In this document: one piece after another, positions 34,970-47,100 of the stretch
Layout of the letters: each line of letters begins with the position of its first letter
Numbering within the stretch: the first letter of the stretch is position 1
Source: Anaeromyxobacter dehalogenans 2CP-C
GTDB taxonomy: Bacteria; Myxococcota; Myxococcia; Myxococcales; Anaeromyxobacteraceae
Reading direction: 5' to 3'
Length of the DNA stretch: 64,000 nt
NCBI RefSeq assembly: GCF_000013385.1
Contig: NC_007760.1
Coordinates: 3,756,001 to 3,820,000, forward strand
Translations under genes and position numbers: made by a program
Notes under the pieces: model-generated
What the model saw: the letters and a program-made list of their open reading frames with translations, nothing else
Told to the model about the DNA's origin: nothing
Databases searched by the model: none

Positions 34970-36078
34970 GATCCACCTCGCCGTCTGCGCTTCGGCACCA
35001 CCAGGCCACGCGAGAGGCGCCGGAGCACGCGCTTGAGCTGCCGGCGCTTGTACCGCTCGTGCGACGAGTCTCCCGCCTCGTTCGCCTCCGCGGTCGCGCG
35101 ATCCACCACCTGGAACTCCACCAGCGAGAACACGATCCGCCCCAGCTCGTCGGCCATGGGATCGAGCGGCGGCAGGAGGTCGTCGATGCGGACCGGCAGG
35201 TCCACCACGAAGTTCAGCACCCGGTAGCCGTGGCCGCTGAACTCGTTGCGCGGCTCGGAGGGATCGCGCCGCTCGAGGTCGGGCGGGAGCTGCAGCTGGC
35301 CGGACAGCTCGGCGCCGCGCGGGTGCCGCTTCAGGAGGTCCACGAAGCGGACCAGGCTGTTCTGCGTCTGGCCCGGGACCGTGTAGTTGAACGGGAACAG
35401 CGTCCGCGTGAGGTGCCACACCACCGGCGCGATCTGCTCCGGGGTCTCGGTGACGATGCGGTAGCGCACCCGGTCGAAGATCTGCGCCGCCACCGACTCC
35501 TTCTTGGCGATGAGCTTCGTGACCAGCGAGCCGCGCGCCTTCACGCTGCCGGCGAACTCGAGGATGGGCAGCCCGCCCGCCTGCATGCGGGCCCCCTCGG
35601 CCATGATGCGGCGATCCACCCGCTCCGAGAGGTCGCTCTCGCGGATGGGCGTGCGGAACAGCAGCTCGCGCGCCTCCAGGTGGTGGATCACGTGCATCAC
35701 CTTGAGCACGACGCAGGCGATGCGCCGGAACTTCCGCGGCTCGGCCGCGCCGGAGGCGAGCAGGAACAGGTCCCGCACGTCGTCCGGCATGGCCACCGGG
35801 TCGGCCACGCGGTAGCCGAACGCGTGGCGCAGGTACTCGACTGCCTGGCCCAGGATCGCGCGCAGCCGGCGCTCGTCCCGCGGATCCTCCAGGTCGAACA
35901 GGTTCAGGCCGAGGAACGCGTCCACCTCGGCGGCGGTGGTGACGTCGAGGCGGCGCCAGTCCACCACCGAGCCGCCGCGCAGCACCAGCCGGAGCGCCTC
36001 CAGCTCGGCCAGCCCCATCTCCTCGAGCGGGCGGTAGAGAGCGCCCGGGACGGACGGCTGCTTCAGCTCGAAGGGCAT
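34966..36078 (-). CDS. Diverged RelA/SpoT-synthetase-like protein
   Basis: A 370-residue soluble protein I believe belongs to an uncharacterised myxobacterial family (TIGR04552, from memory). Read closely, its C-terminal 200 residues follow the (p)ppGpp-synthetase pattern: K180-X3-S184 (SVKARGSLVTK, where the family has GRxKxxxS), D202 in IFDRVRYRIV, GY 284-285 (GHGYRVLNFVV), E321/Q323 in VEFQVVD, and H340/Y343/K344 in SSHERYK. The usual Arg of RxK is absent (Ser178) and there are insertions around 230-280 and 297-315. The N-terminal 170 residues lack the HD hydrolase motif. It may be a synthetase acting on another substrate or a binding-only relative. The ATG follows GAGGAG. Confidence 0.7.
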   Translation of the reverse strand: MPFELKQPSVPGALYRPLEEMGLAELEALRLVLRGGSVVDWRRLDVTTAAEVDAFLGLNLFDLEDPRDERRLRAILGQAVEYLRHAFGYRVADPVAMPDDVRDLFLLASGAAEPRKFRRIACVVLKVMHVIHHLEARELLFRTPIRESDLSERVDRRIMAEGARMQAGGLPILEFAGSVKARGSLVTKLIAKKESVAAQIFDRVRYRIVTETPEQIAPVVWHLTRTLFPFNYTVPGQTQNSLVRFVDLLKRHPRGAELSGQLQLPPDLERRDPSEPRNEFSGHGYRVLNFVVDLPVRIDDLLPPLDPMADELGRIVFSLVEFQVVDRATAEANEAGDSSHERYKRRQLKRVLRRLSRGLVVPKRRRRGGS

Positions 36079-36116
36079 CTCTCCTCGGAGGTCGCGGGGC
36101 GCGAGCGGCGAGGCTG

Positions 36117-36145
36117 AAGATGTCAGCGCGGGGTGACCGGGTCAA
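36117..36145 (-). promoter_or_regulatory. Candidate promoter for the RelA/SpoT-like operon
   Basis: On the minus strand TTGACC (36140-36145) and CATCTT (36117-36122) at 17-base spacing, about 40 bases before the start codon. The -35 is good, the -10 poor. Confidence 0.4.
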
Positions 36146-36272
36146 GGCGCCGATGGCCGCACGCGCGAGCGACCGCCTGCCGCCACGCGCAGCGCCCCGC
36201 CCCGCCGGCCCCATGCCCGGCCAAGGGCCGGCGGGATCCCGCCCCGCCTGTGCGTGAACGCGGATCCGGCGG

Positions 36273-38090
36273 CTAGAACTTGATCGGGAACGTCACGTCG
36301 GAGCGGCCGCTCTTCGACTTCGGGAACCTGGTGCCCCGGAGCACGCCCGACAGGCACTGGGCGAGCGGGCCGGAGGCGTACTCCGGCGTGGCGCACTTCG
36401 CGTTCTGCACCGACCCGTCGGGGCTGATGCTCCACCGCATCTTGAGCACGCCGGTGGCGGCAGGGTCCCGCGTCTTCTGCTCCTGCACGCACTGCTGCAG
36501 CGAGGAGACGCGCCCGAGGATGGTCTCGTTGACCTGCGAGTCGGAGACGCGATCCGGCAGCGCGCCCCCGCCGGGCGCCGGCGGCACGTACACCGAGCGT
36601 GCGCCCGGCTTCGTCCCGCCGAGCGCCGCGTCGAGCGCGGCGTCGTTGCTCTCGAAGTCGAGGACGGAATCGCGCTTCCGCGGCGCGGGCGCCGGCGCGG
36701 AGTCGGCCTTGGCGACGCGGGTGGGCTCGCGCACCGTCCGCTCCGGCGCCTCGCGCCGGGCCGGGCGGGCCGGTGCGGGCTCGCGCCGCGCGGGCGCCTC
36801 CGCGACCTTGCGCGCCGGCTCGGGGGCCGGCGCCGCCTTGGCGGGAGCGGGCGCGGGTGCAGCCGCCGCCGGCGCGGGCTCGGCGGCGGCCGGGGCCGCC
36901 TCCGCCTTCGCGACCACCGGCTCGGCCGCCTGGGCGGGGGCCGGCGCCGGCGCCTGGGTCGTCGCCGCCGCGGGCAGCGCGGCCGTGGGCTGCGGGGCCG
37001 CCGGCTCGGGCCGGGCCGGCGCGGTCGCGACCGGCGCGGAGGCGGCCGGGCTCGCCGGCGCGCGGCCGAGGAGCCAGTAGCCTGCGCCCGCCGCCGCGAC
37101 CACCGCCACCGTCGCCACGGCGCCGAACACCGCCGCGCGCGAGGCGGAGCGGCGGTTCCGCAGCTCCTCCGCGCCGCGCGCCACCGACGAGCGCCGCTCG
37201 ATCTTCTTCTCGCCGGTGGTCTCGAGCGCCTTGATGGGCAGCGGCACCGCGCCGGTGGGATCCACCCCGCCGCCGTCCGGCAGGTCCATCGAGTCCATGA
37301 GCGACTTCACGCTGCCGTTCGCCGGCCGCGCCGCGGCAGGCTCCGGCGCGCGAGCGGCGAGCTCGTCGCTGGCGAGCGCGGCGAGCGCCGACGCCCCCAC
37401 CGGCTTCCAGTCCACGTCCGCGCCGGGCGCGGGCGACGGGGCCGGCGTCGGCTCCGGGGCGGCCCGCGTGGAGGCGGACGCGGCGAACGGCGCCGGCGTG
37501 CGCGACGGGCGCGCGCCCCGCGGGATCGGCGACAGGTACGCGGCCAGGTCCGGGACCGCGGACACCGCCGCCCAGTCGCCCATGCCCGGGCGCCACACCA
37601 GCGAGTCGGGGCCGACGTCTCCGCCCTCCCACTTCTTCTTCACCTCGAGGAGCGGCAGCGGCCCGACCTGCGCCTGGCCGATGGCCACGTACCACTCGGT
37701 GGCGGGCAGCTCGGCCGCGGGCGCCGCGGACGCGGCGGCGATGCGCGCCTGCTCCTCCGGCGTGGTCTCCTGGGTCGCGTCGGGATCCGGCCCGGGCGCC
37801 GCCACGCCGGCCGGCGGCGTGTCGCCGAACGCGTGGTCGAACGCCTGGCCCAGCTCGGCGTCGAGCCCGCCCTCCGGGGCGGCGCCGGCGGGCGCCGGGG
37901 CCCCCGCGGCGCCGTCACCGGCCGCCGCCGTGGACGCGGGCGTCTCCGGCGCGACGGCGCCGTTCTCCGCGGCCCGCCGGACCCGGATGACGTTCCCGCA
38001 CTTCTTGCAGCGCACCTTGACGCCGTTCGGACCGACCTTGTCGTCCGAGATCATGTACTGAGCGTCACACCGCTCGCAGCCGAATTTCAT
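36273..38090 (-). CDS. gltJ: Adventurous gliding motility protein GltJ (AgmX)
   Basis: A 605-residue inner-membrane protein of the gliding machinery. Residues 1-39 are an MJ0042-type zinc ribbon (C5, C8, C28, C31), which in Myxococcus GltJ contacts the polarity GTPase MglA. Residues 131-190 are a GYF-like domain (TEWYVAIGQAQVGPLPLLEV). A single membrane helix (AVFGAVATVAVVAAAGAGYWLLG, ~315-340) is followed by a long Pro/Ala-rich periplasmic segment that can span the periplasm, and by a C-terminal AgmX/PglI TonB-like domain (VNETILGRVSSLQQCVQEQ to DVTFPIKF). The order is exactly that of GltJ. It lies 57 bases after gltI on the same strand and ends the cluster. Confidence 0.93.
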   Translation of the reverse strand: MKFGCERCDAQYMISDDKVGPNGVKVRCKKCGNVIRVRRAAENGAVAPETPASTAAAGDGAAGAPAPAGAAPEGGLDAELGQAFDHAFGDTPPAGVAAPGPDPDATQETTPEEQARIAAASAAPAAELPATEWYVAIGQAQVGPLPLLEVKKKWEGGDVGPDSLVWRPGMGDWAAVSAVPDLAAYLSPIPRGARPSRTPAPFAASASTRAAPEPTPAPSPAPGADVDWKPVGASALAALASDELAARAPEPAAARPANGSVKSLMDSMDLPDGGGVDPTGAVPLPIKALETTGEKKIERRSSVARGAEELRNRRSASRAAVFGAVATVAVVAAAGAGYWLLGRAPASPAASAPVATAPARPEPAAPQPTAALPAAATTQAPAPAPAQAAEPVVAKAEAAPAAAEPAPAAAAPAPAPAKAAPAPEPARKVAEAPARREPAPARPARREAPERTVREPTRVAKADSAPAPAPRKRDSVLDFESNDAALDAALGGTKPGARSVYVPPAPGGGALPDRVSDSQVNETILGRVSSLQQCVQEQKTRDPAATGVLKMRWSISPDGSVQNAKCATPEYASGPLAQCLSGVLRGTRFPKSKSGRSDVTFPIKF

Positions 38091-38147
38091 GTGCCAACCC
38101 GCCCAGATCCTAGGTTTGCCTGCTCCGCACCGTCAAGGACGCCCCGC

Positions 38148-41100
38148 TCACGCCGGCACGACGCAGGAGAGGCCGAGCTTCTCCCGGAGCGTCGCATACT
38201 CCTCCGAGACGCAGAACGTCGCCAGGTCGCGCAGGCGGGTCTCCTCCCGCAGCTTCGAGACCTGTGGCTTCTCCGCCCCCGCCGCCCGCCGCACCACCTC
38301 GAGGTCGCCGGCGAGCAGCGCGCCGGCGCGGTTCGAGGTCAACTCCGCGCCGTCCAGGTACGACCGCACGTCGCCCGGGTGCTGCACCTCGCAGTAGCTC
38401 CGGGCCAGCAGCTTGAGCGTGTTCTTGCGCACGCCCTCGGGCAGCGTGCGCTCCAGCTCTCGCTTCAGCTTCTCCACCAGGTGCGGATCGGCGGTCACCA
38501 CGAAGCGCGAGGTGCCCACCGAGCACGCCGCCTGGAACACCAGGTCGAGCTGGTCGTGCGGCATGAGCCGCGCGAGGTACAGCTCGGGGCGCGCGAACGC
38601 CATCGCCTTGCCGATCGCGAACCACAGCTCCTTTTTCGGCGCCTCCTCGAACAGCTCGTCGGAGGCGACGAGGCCCGCCGGGTCGGTGGGCACGATCGCG
38701 AGCTTGGCGGCGGCGCCGGACTTCCGGAACAGCCGGAGGCCCTTGAAGCCGAGCGTGCGCTCCACGTACTTGAACATGTTCGCGAAGAAGAGCATCGAGC
38801 CCTGCACGTCCAGCTCGTCCTTCTTCGGGTTCAGCCCGAGGTCCTTGTCGCGCTGCAGGAACAGCGGGCGCGCGTGGACCGCGAGCAGCGTCATGATGTC
38901 GGCGAGCGGGCCCTTCACGCGCTCGTGGAGCAGCAGCGCCCAGAGCGCGTCGTCGAGCGGGCGGCTCGCCTGCTCGCGCGCGAACTTGCGCAGGCGCGCC
39001 ACCACCTGCACCTCCTCGCCGTCGGTGGCGCCGAGCAGGTGCACGAGCACCTGCGCCGCCGAGTAGGCCTGGTCGTACTCGCGCCGGGAGGCGTGCAGCT
39101 TCACCAGCGCCGCGGCCGGCTTCTGCGTGCGGCTCCCGCCGCGCAGGAGCTGCCGGTACGCCGCCACCGCCTCGGCCTCCTCGCCCGGCTTGCGCGCGGC
39201 GAGGTCGGCGTACAGCTCCAGCGACACCGCGTCGTCGGGGTCGGCCTTCGCCACCACCTGGTAGGCGAGGCGCGCGCCGTCGTCGTTGCGGAGCACGCTG
39301 CGGTACAGCTCGCCGACGGTCTTCCACAGCGCCAGGCGGGCCTGGGCCACGTCCGGCGTCTTGGGCAGCCGCTGGATCATGCGCAGGTAGGCCTGCTCCA
39401 GCTCCTGCCAGCGCTTCCCGCGGGTGAGGGTGTCCTCGATGGCCGCGAACGCCTGCACCAGCCGCGGGTTGCGGTCGAGCGCGCGCTCCAGCTCGGCCAG
39501 CGCCGCGTTCTCGTCCTTGACCTCGTCGCGCAGCACCTCCGCGCGCGCCAGGTGGAGCCGGGCCGCGCGGACCGGGTCGGCCTGCACCTCGGGCCGCGCC
39601 ACCATCTGGCCGAGCACGTCGGCCGCCTTCTGGCCCTGGCGCGTCTCGCGGTAGAGGCCGAGCAGCGCCTCCGTCACCGGCAGGCTGGTGGGGTCGATGC
39701 GCGCCGCGCCCAGGAACGCGTCGATGGCCTGGTACGGGTCCTGGAGCTTGTCGCGGCAGGCCTCGCCGATGGCGACGAAGTCGTCGAACCGGGCCATTCC
39801 CTCGAGCAGCGGCAGCAGGCGCTGCCGCTGGTCCACCGCGCCCTCCCAGTCGCCCACCGCCTCGAGCACGCGCACCAGGCTGCGGCGCGACGGCTCGTGG
39901 TTCGTGTCGATCTCGAGCGCCTTGCGGAACGCGTTGGCGGCGCGGTCGAGCTGCCCCAGCTTCGCGGCGATCTCGCCGATCTGCCAGTGCGTCTCGACCA
40001 CCTCGAGGTCGGTGAGGCCGTCGCGGTGGTGGATGATCACCGCGGTGAAGATGCGCAGCGCCTCGTCCCACTCCTCCCGCCGGACGAGCAGGTTGCCCAG
40101 GCCCTCCAGCGCGGGCAGGTACGTCGCGTCGAGCTCGTACGCCCGGCGGTAGGACGCGAGCGCCTTGTCCAGGCGCCCGAGCTTCTCGGCCACGTAGCCC
40201 TGGCGGTAGCACTGGCGGCACAGCTCGCGCGCGTCGCCGGCCGAGTCCAGCACGCCCACGATCACGGCGAGCACGCGCTCCGCGTCGGCCCAGCGGGCCT
40301 GCGCCACGTAGATGTCCGACAGCGGGCGCGCCGCGTCCAGGTGGCCGGGGGTCCGCTTCAGCGCCTCCTCGTAGTAGCGGACCGCGCTCTCCCGGTCGTC
40401 GCGCTCCTCCTGGTAGACGCGCGCCGCCTCGGTGTAGAGCTCGGTCTTCTCCTGCACGTCGGTGGCGTAGCGGGCCTCGTCCACCAGCAGCTCGAGGTAG
40501 CGGTCGCGATCGCGCTCGCGCTCGGCGATGCCCTTCAGCGCGCGCAGCGCCGGGAGGTTGCCCGGGTCGAGCTGCAGGGCGCGGCCGTAGGCCTCCTTGG
40601 CCCCGGCCACGTCCATGAGCATGTCCTCGAAGATCGCGCCCATGCGGACCTGCAGGTCCACCGCGTCCCGCGAGCCGCCCGCCACCCGCGCCTCGCGGCG
40701 CAGCATGTCCAGCGCCAGGTTCCAGTTGCCGCTGTTCTCGTAGAGGCGCCCGAGCGCGCTCACCGCCTGGCGCGAGTCGGGGTCGAGCTGGAGCGCGTGG
40801 CTCAGCATGGCCTCGGCGCGGTCCACCCGCTGCAGCTCCTTCCACCAGATCTCGCCGATCGCCACCTCGAGCGCGACCTGCTCGCGCCGGTCCTGCACCA
40901 GCGAGACGTGGTGCTGCATGACGCTGATGAGCCGGTCCCAGAGCGCCTCGTCGCGGTAGAGCCGCTCGAGGTTCTTGATGGCCACGGCGTTGGCGCCGTC
41001 GATGCGCAGGACCGCCTCGTTCTTCTCGATGGCAGAGCGCGGATCGCGGAGCTTCTCGTCGTGGATCGCGGCGCTGCGCGACAGGACCCGCACCAGCTCG

Positions 41101-44100
41101 CGCGGGTCCTGGGTGAGCGCGATGAGCCGCTCGTAGACGCGGTTCAGCTCGGCGAAGCGGTCGAGCTTGGTGTACAGGCGCTCCAGCCCGGCCAGCGCCT
41201 CGGCGTTCCGGTCGTCCAGGCCGAGCACCGTCCGGTACCCCTCCACCGCGGCCTCGTCGTCGCCGATCTCGTTCTCGTGCAGCGAGGCGATCTGGAGCTG
41301 GTAGGCGATGCGCGCCTGGTCCGAGGCGGACAGGTCGCGCGCCCGGGCCAGCACGCCGGCCAGGTCGGCCCACCGCTGCTCGCGCCGCAGCAGCTCGGAG
41401 AGCGCCTCCAGCGCCGCCGGATCCGCGCCGTCCAGCTCCAGCACGCGCCGCAGCGCGCTCACCGCCTCCTCGACGTCGTGCAGCTCGCCGTCGTAGATGC
41501 GCGCCATCTCCAGCAGCGTGGCCTTCTTCTCCTCCAGCCCCGCCGCCGCCTCGAGCTTCTGCTCGAGCGTGATGACGAGGTCGCGCACCCGCCCGCGCCG
41601 CTTGAACAGCTGGGTGAGCGCGTCGAGCGCGTCCGGGCTGGCCGGGTCGGCCTCCAGCGCCTTGCGGTAGGCGGCCTCCGCCTCGTCCGCCACGTCGAGC
41701 CGCTCGTCGCGCACCTTCCCGAGGCGCAGCAGCAGCCGCGCCCGGACCATGCCCTTCGCGTCCTCGGCCACCTGCTCCAGCACCGCCGCGAGCTCGTCGA
41801 ACGCCTCGGTCTCGGCGGCCAGCCGCTCGGCCTCGGCGAGCGCCTCGGCGTCGCCCGGCCCCTCGGCCAGCGCGCGGCACCAGGCGAGGAAGCTCATCTC
41901 CTTCTGGCCGAGCCGCTTCTCGTGGACGCCGGCCACCTCCTTCAGCAGGGCGAGCTTCTCCGCCGGGTCCGGCAGGTGCGGCGCGAACAGGTCGCAGACC
42001 CGCGCCAGCGCGCGCCAGTTGCCGGCCGCCTCGTGCAGCGCCCGGAGCTGGTCGTAGGCGGTCCGGTTGGCCGGGTCGAGCTCCAGCACCTTGTCGAGCG
42101 CCGCCGCCGCGGCGTCGTTCCGCTTCTGCGCCCGCCACAGCTCGGCCACCGCCAGCCAGGCCGGCACCGCCTCGGCGGGGCCGCCCTCGGCGGCGAGCAG
42201 CGCGGCGCGGGCCTCGGCGGCGCGGACGCCGTCCTGGGCGGCGCCGCCCTGCCGGAAGATCTCCTCGACGCGGACGAGATCGTCCGCGGTGTGCGGCTCG
42301 ATGTCGAAGGCGAGCTTGGCCTGCTCCACCGCCTCGCGCTTCTGGCCGGCGCGCAGCAGCACGTCCGCGAGCTCGAGCCGCACGCGCTTCACGCCGGCCG
42401 CGTCCTCCTGGAGCGGGACCAGGCGCCGGTAGACGGAGACCAGCGCGTCCTGGTCGCCCTGGGCGGCGTGGATGTCCCGCAGCGCCTCGAGCGCGCGCCG
42501 GTTGCGCGGATCCGACTCCAGCACCGCCTTGTAGGACTGCACCGCCTGCGCGGCGTCGCCGAGCTTCGTGCCCAGCACGTTGCCCAGCTTGTCGTTCAGG
42601 CGCGCGATCTCGCGCCGGTCCACCGTGGCGGACACCCGCAGCCTGAGGTGCTGCGCCAGGTCCTGCCAGCGCTCCAGCCGCTCGTACAGGTCCTCCAGCG
42701 CGGCCAGCGCGGCCTCGTGGCGCGGGCGGATCCCGAGCAGCTCCTTCCACAGCGCCACCGCCTCGTCGAGGCGGCCCAGCTCGGCCGCCAGCGCGGCCAT
42801 GCGCGCCAGCACGCGCTCGCGGGCGGCCGGCTCCTGCGCGGCGGCGCGCTGCGCCGCCAGGTTCTGGAACAGGTCCTCGCGCCGGCCGGCGCCCTCGTAC
42901 AGCGCCTCGAGGGCCCGCAGCGACGGCACGTGGCGCGGGTCGGCCGCCACCGCCGCCTCGTAGGCCTCGGCGGCGCGGTCCGGCGCGGCGAGCCGCTCCT
43001 CGCAGAGCTGGCCCAGCCGGAACAGGAGCTGGACGCGCTCGGCGCCCTGGGCGGACGAGGCCAGCGACGACAGCGCGTCGGCGAGGTCCGGCCAGCTCTC
43101 CAGCTTCTGGTAGATGCGCTCCAGCGCGGGCAGCGCCGCCGGCGCGGCGGCCGGGTCGAGCGCCGCGGCGCGCCGCAGGAACTGGGCGGCGCGGGCCGGC
43201 TCGGCGAGGTGCTCCTCGTACAGGGCGCCGAGGCGCAGGGCCACCTGCGCGGTGTCGGCCGGCGCCAGCCGGTCCAGCTCGTCCTCGTAGATGGCGGCCA
43301 GCTCCTCCTCGTGGCCGCTCCGCGCCGCGAGCGCCTCCATGCGCGCGCGCACCGCCGCGTCGGCGGGGTCCTCGCGGAACGCCTTGCACAGCGCCAGGAA
43401 CGCGAGCGAGGGATCGCCGAGCCCCTTCTCGCGCAGCTCGGCCAGGGCCAGGTAGAGCGCCTTGCGCTCCTGCGGGTCGGGGCGCTCGCCGGCGCGCTGC
43501 TCCAGCACCGCCGCCTGGCGCAGCGGGTCGCCGGCCGCGGCGTAGGCCCGCTCCAGCGCCACCGCGGCGCGCGCGTTGCCCGGGTCCTTCTGCAGCATGG
43601 CCTCGAGCCGCGCCAGGGCCTCGGGGTGGTCCGGGCGGGCGCGCAGCACCTCCTCGTACAGCTCCAGCGCGCCCTCGCGGTCGAGGAGCCGGTGCTCCTT
43701 CAGCTCCGCCAGGCGCTGCCGCAGGACCCCGAGCACGTTCGCGTCGCCGGCCTCGGCCGCGGCGGCGATCTCGCGCGCGAGCACGTCGCCCAGGTCCACC
43801 CAGCGCTCCGCCTTCACGCACAGGCGATCCAGGCGGGCGAGCGCCTCGCGGTCGTCCGGCGACAGCTCCAGCAGCCGCTTCAGGCTCTGGATGGCGCCGG
43901 CCGCGTCGCCGAGCCGCTCGTCCTGCACCGCCGCCAGCCGCCGCAGCAGGTGGGCGCGGCCCTCCGGCAGCTCCTCCACCGCCAGGCCCCGCCGCAGCGC
44001 CTGCGCCAGCGCCTCGGGATCCGCGCCGGCCTCCAGCGCGTCGATGAGGCCGACCAGCGCCTCGCGGTCGTCCGGGGCGAGGTCGAGCACCTTCTGCCAG

Positions 44101-47100
44101 GCCGCGGCCGCGCGGGCCGGCTCGCCGTGCGCGAGCCGCGCGATGCGCCGCTGGTACTCGGCCCGGGCGACCGGCTCGCGGGCGCGGTCGGCGTGCTCCT
44201 CCAGCAGCGCGACCAGCTCGTCGCCCAGGCCCGCGGCCTGCGCGTGGCGCACCGCCAGCTCGAGCGACTCGGGCGCGTCCGGGTCCGCCGCGAGCGCGCG
44301 CGACGCGGCCAGGAACGCCATCTCGGCGTTGCGCAGCGGTCCGCCGTACACGTCGGCCACGCGCCGCAGCAGCGCCGCGCGCCGGGGCGGCTCGGTCTCG
44401 TTCGCGGCCCGCGCCTCCAGCGTCTCCACCACCTTGCCGTGCTCGCCCTCGGCCGCGTACACCGGCTCGAGCAGCAGCGCCGCCTCGAGCGCGGCCGGCC
44501 CGGTGCCGCGCGCCAGCTCCTCCAGCGCCGACAGCGCGGCCGGGTGGCGGGGCACGCGGTGCAGCACCTCGCGGTAGGCGACCAGCGCGCCCTCCGCGTC
44601 CGCCAGCCGCTGGTGGCGGATGCGGCCGAGCCGGAAGCGCAGCTCGGCGGCCTCGGCGACGAAGTTGGGCTGCCGGTCGGCCAGCGCCACCTCGCGGTCG
44701 AGGACCTGGACCAGCTCCTCCCAGCGCTCGGCCGCGCCGAGGAGCCGCCCGAGCAGCCGGAGCGCCTGCGGATCCTCCGGGTCCACCGACAGGATCTTCC
44801 GGTACGCGTCCACCGCGCCTTCGCGATCCGAGAGCTGCTCAGCCATGATCTTCGCCACCTCGAGCAGGAGTTCCTTGCGCGCCGCCGCCGCGGGGGCGAC
44901 CTCCGCGAGCCGCGTGAGCGTCCCGGCCAGCTCGCGGTGCGCGCCCATGCGGCGGTAGACGCGCGCCAGCGCGCCGAGCGTCTCGGGAGACGGCGCCGCC
45001 GCGGCCACCTCCTCGTACTGCCGGGCCGCCTCGGCGAGGTCGCCGAGCCGGTCGGCGCACACGGCCGCCAGCCGCCGCCGCGCCTCCAGCGCCGCCCGCG
45101 CCGGCAGGCCGGCCGCGAGCGCCACCCGCAGCGCCTCCGCCAGCTCGGCCCAGGCGCCGGTCGCCGCCGCGAGCCGCTCCAGGTCCGCCCGCGCCGCCGG
45201 CGCGTCGCGGCCCGCCCGCGCCGCGTCGGCCAGCTCGCGCACCCGCGCCTCGAACGCGCGGCGCCGGTCGCCCAGCCGCTCGTGCAGCGCGGCGATCTCG
45301 GCGAGCAGCGGCGCGCGCTCGGCCTCGTCGGCGCCCTCCAGCCGGACCTCGAGCAGCGCCGCGAGCCGGCCGGCGTCGCCCGCCGTGCGCAGGACGTCCT
45401 CCAGGAGCCGCGCCGCGCCCTCGCGCGCGTCCGGGCGCTTCAGCAGGCGCTCCAGGCCCGCCACCGCCTCCGGCTCGCGCGGGCGCTCGGCGAGCACCTC
45501 CGCGTAGCCCTCCACCGGCCGCCGCGGATCCGGGTCGGCCTCCAGGCAGGCCGCGCGCCGCAGCAGCGCCGCCACCCTGCGGTCCGGGTCGGCCCCGCTC
45601 GCCCGGGCGAGCGCCTCCAGCACCTGCAGCAGCTCCGCGGTCGCCGCCGCGGGCTCCGCGCCGGGCGCCCGCTCCAGCACGCGCGCGAGCCCCTCCAGCG
45701 CCTCCACCCGGTCCGGCGCCTCGCCGAGCACCGCGCGGTAGGCCTCGGCCGCGACCGACGCGTCGCCCAGCTGGTCCGCCACCACCGCCGCGTGCAGCAG
45801 GTGGCCGGCGCGCTCCTCGCCCTCCGCCAGCGCGGCGCGGCGGCGCGCGACCTCGAGGATCTCGCGCGCCGAGCGCGCCGCCTCGTGCAGCGCCGCGAGC
45901 GCCTCCAGCGCCTCGGCGTCGTCCGGCGCGAGCGCCAGCACCGCGTTCCACGCGTCCACCGCGCCCTGGCCGCCGGCGCGCGCCTCGCGCAGCCGCGCCG
46001 CCTGGCGGAGCAGGCCGAGCCGCTCCTCCGGGCCGGCCGCGGCCGCCGCCTGCTCGTAGACGTCGGGCAGCTCGTCCTCGGAGCCGGTCTCGCGCGCCAG
46101 GCGCGCCAGGTCCTCCTCGGCGCCGGCGCGGGACGGCCCGCCCTCGGCGAACGCGCGGCAGGCCGCCACCCAGGCCAGGCCCGGCTCGCCCAGGTCGCGC
46201 TCCAGGATCGCGCGCAGCTCCGCGTGCAGCCGGGCGCGCTCGCCCAGGTCCTCCACCGCCGCGAGCCGCGCCTCGCGCGCCGCCACCCGCCGGGCGTGCT
46301 CGCCGCCCTCGCGCAGCGCGGCGTCCGCGGCGTCGAGCGCCTCGCGCCCCACCGCGCCCGGGACCGCGGCCAGCTCGGCGAGCGCGTCGCGCACGTCCGC
46401 GCGCGACGGATCCCGCCGCAGCAGCTCGGCGTGCAGCGCCAGCGCGCCGGCCGGATCGCCCAGGCGGAAGCGCCGCAGCTCGGCCAGCCGGGCGGCCGCG
46501 TCCGCGTCGAACGCGCGGGCCAGCCGGCGCTCCAGCAGCGCGGCGAGCGCCTCGGGCCGGTCGAGGCGCTGGTAGAGCCGCTCCAGCGCCGCCGTCGCCT
46601 CGGCGTCCTCGGGCGCGAGCGCCGCCACCTCGGCCCAAGCCGCCGCCGCGCGCCCCGGGTCGCCGAGGCGCGACTCCGCCACCGCGGCCTCCTCGCGCAG
46701 CGCGTCCTCGCGCGCGGCCGGCGCGGCCTCGGGCATGGCGGCGAGCGCGGCGCAGACGTCGGCGAGCTCGCCCCAGCGCTCGCGGGCGCGGTGCAGGCGG
46801 CGCAGCGCGGCCAGCGCGTCGCGATCGCCCGGCGCCGCCGCGGCCACCTCGGCCCAGGCCGCCGCGGCGCGGTCGCGGTCCAGCCGGCGCTCGGCCAGCT
46901 CGGCGCGCTCGCGCAGGATCGCGAGGCGCCCGGACGCCGGCGCCGCGTCCACCAGCGCGTCGTGCACGCGGGCGCAGGCCTCCCACTCCTGGGCCTCGCC
47001 CGCCACGCGCCGCAGCTCGGCCCGCAGCTCCGCGTCCCCGGGCAGCTCCCGCGCGGCCGCCGCCAGGGCCGCGAACGCGAGCGACGCCTGCCCCAGCTCC

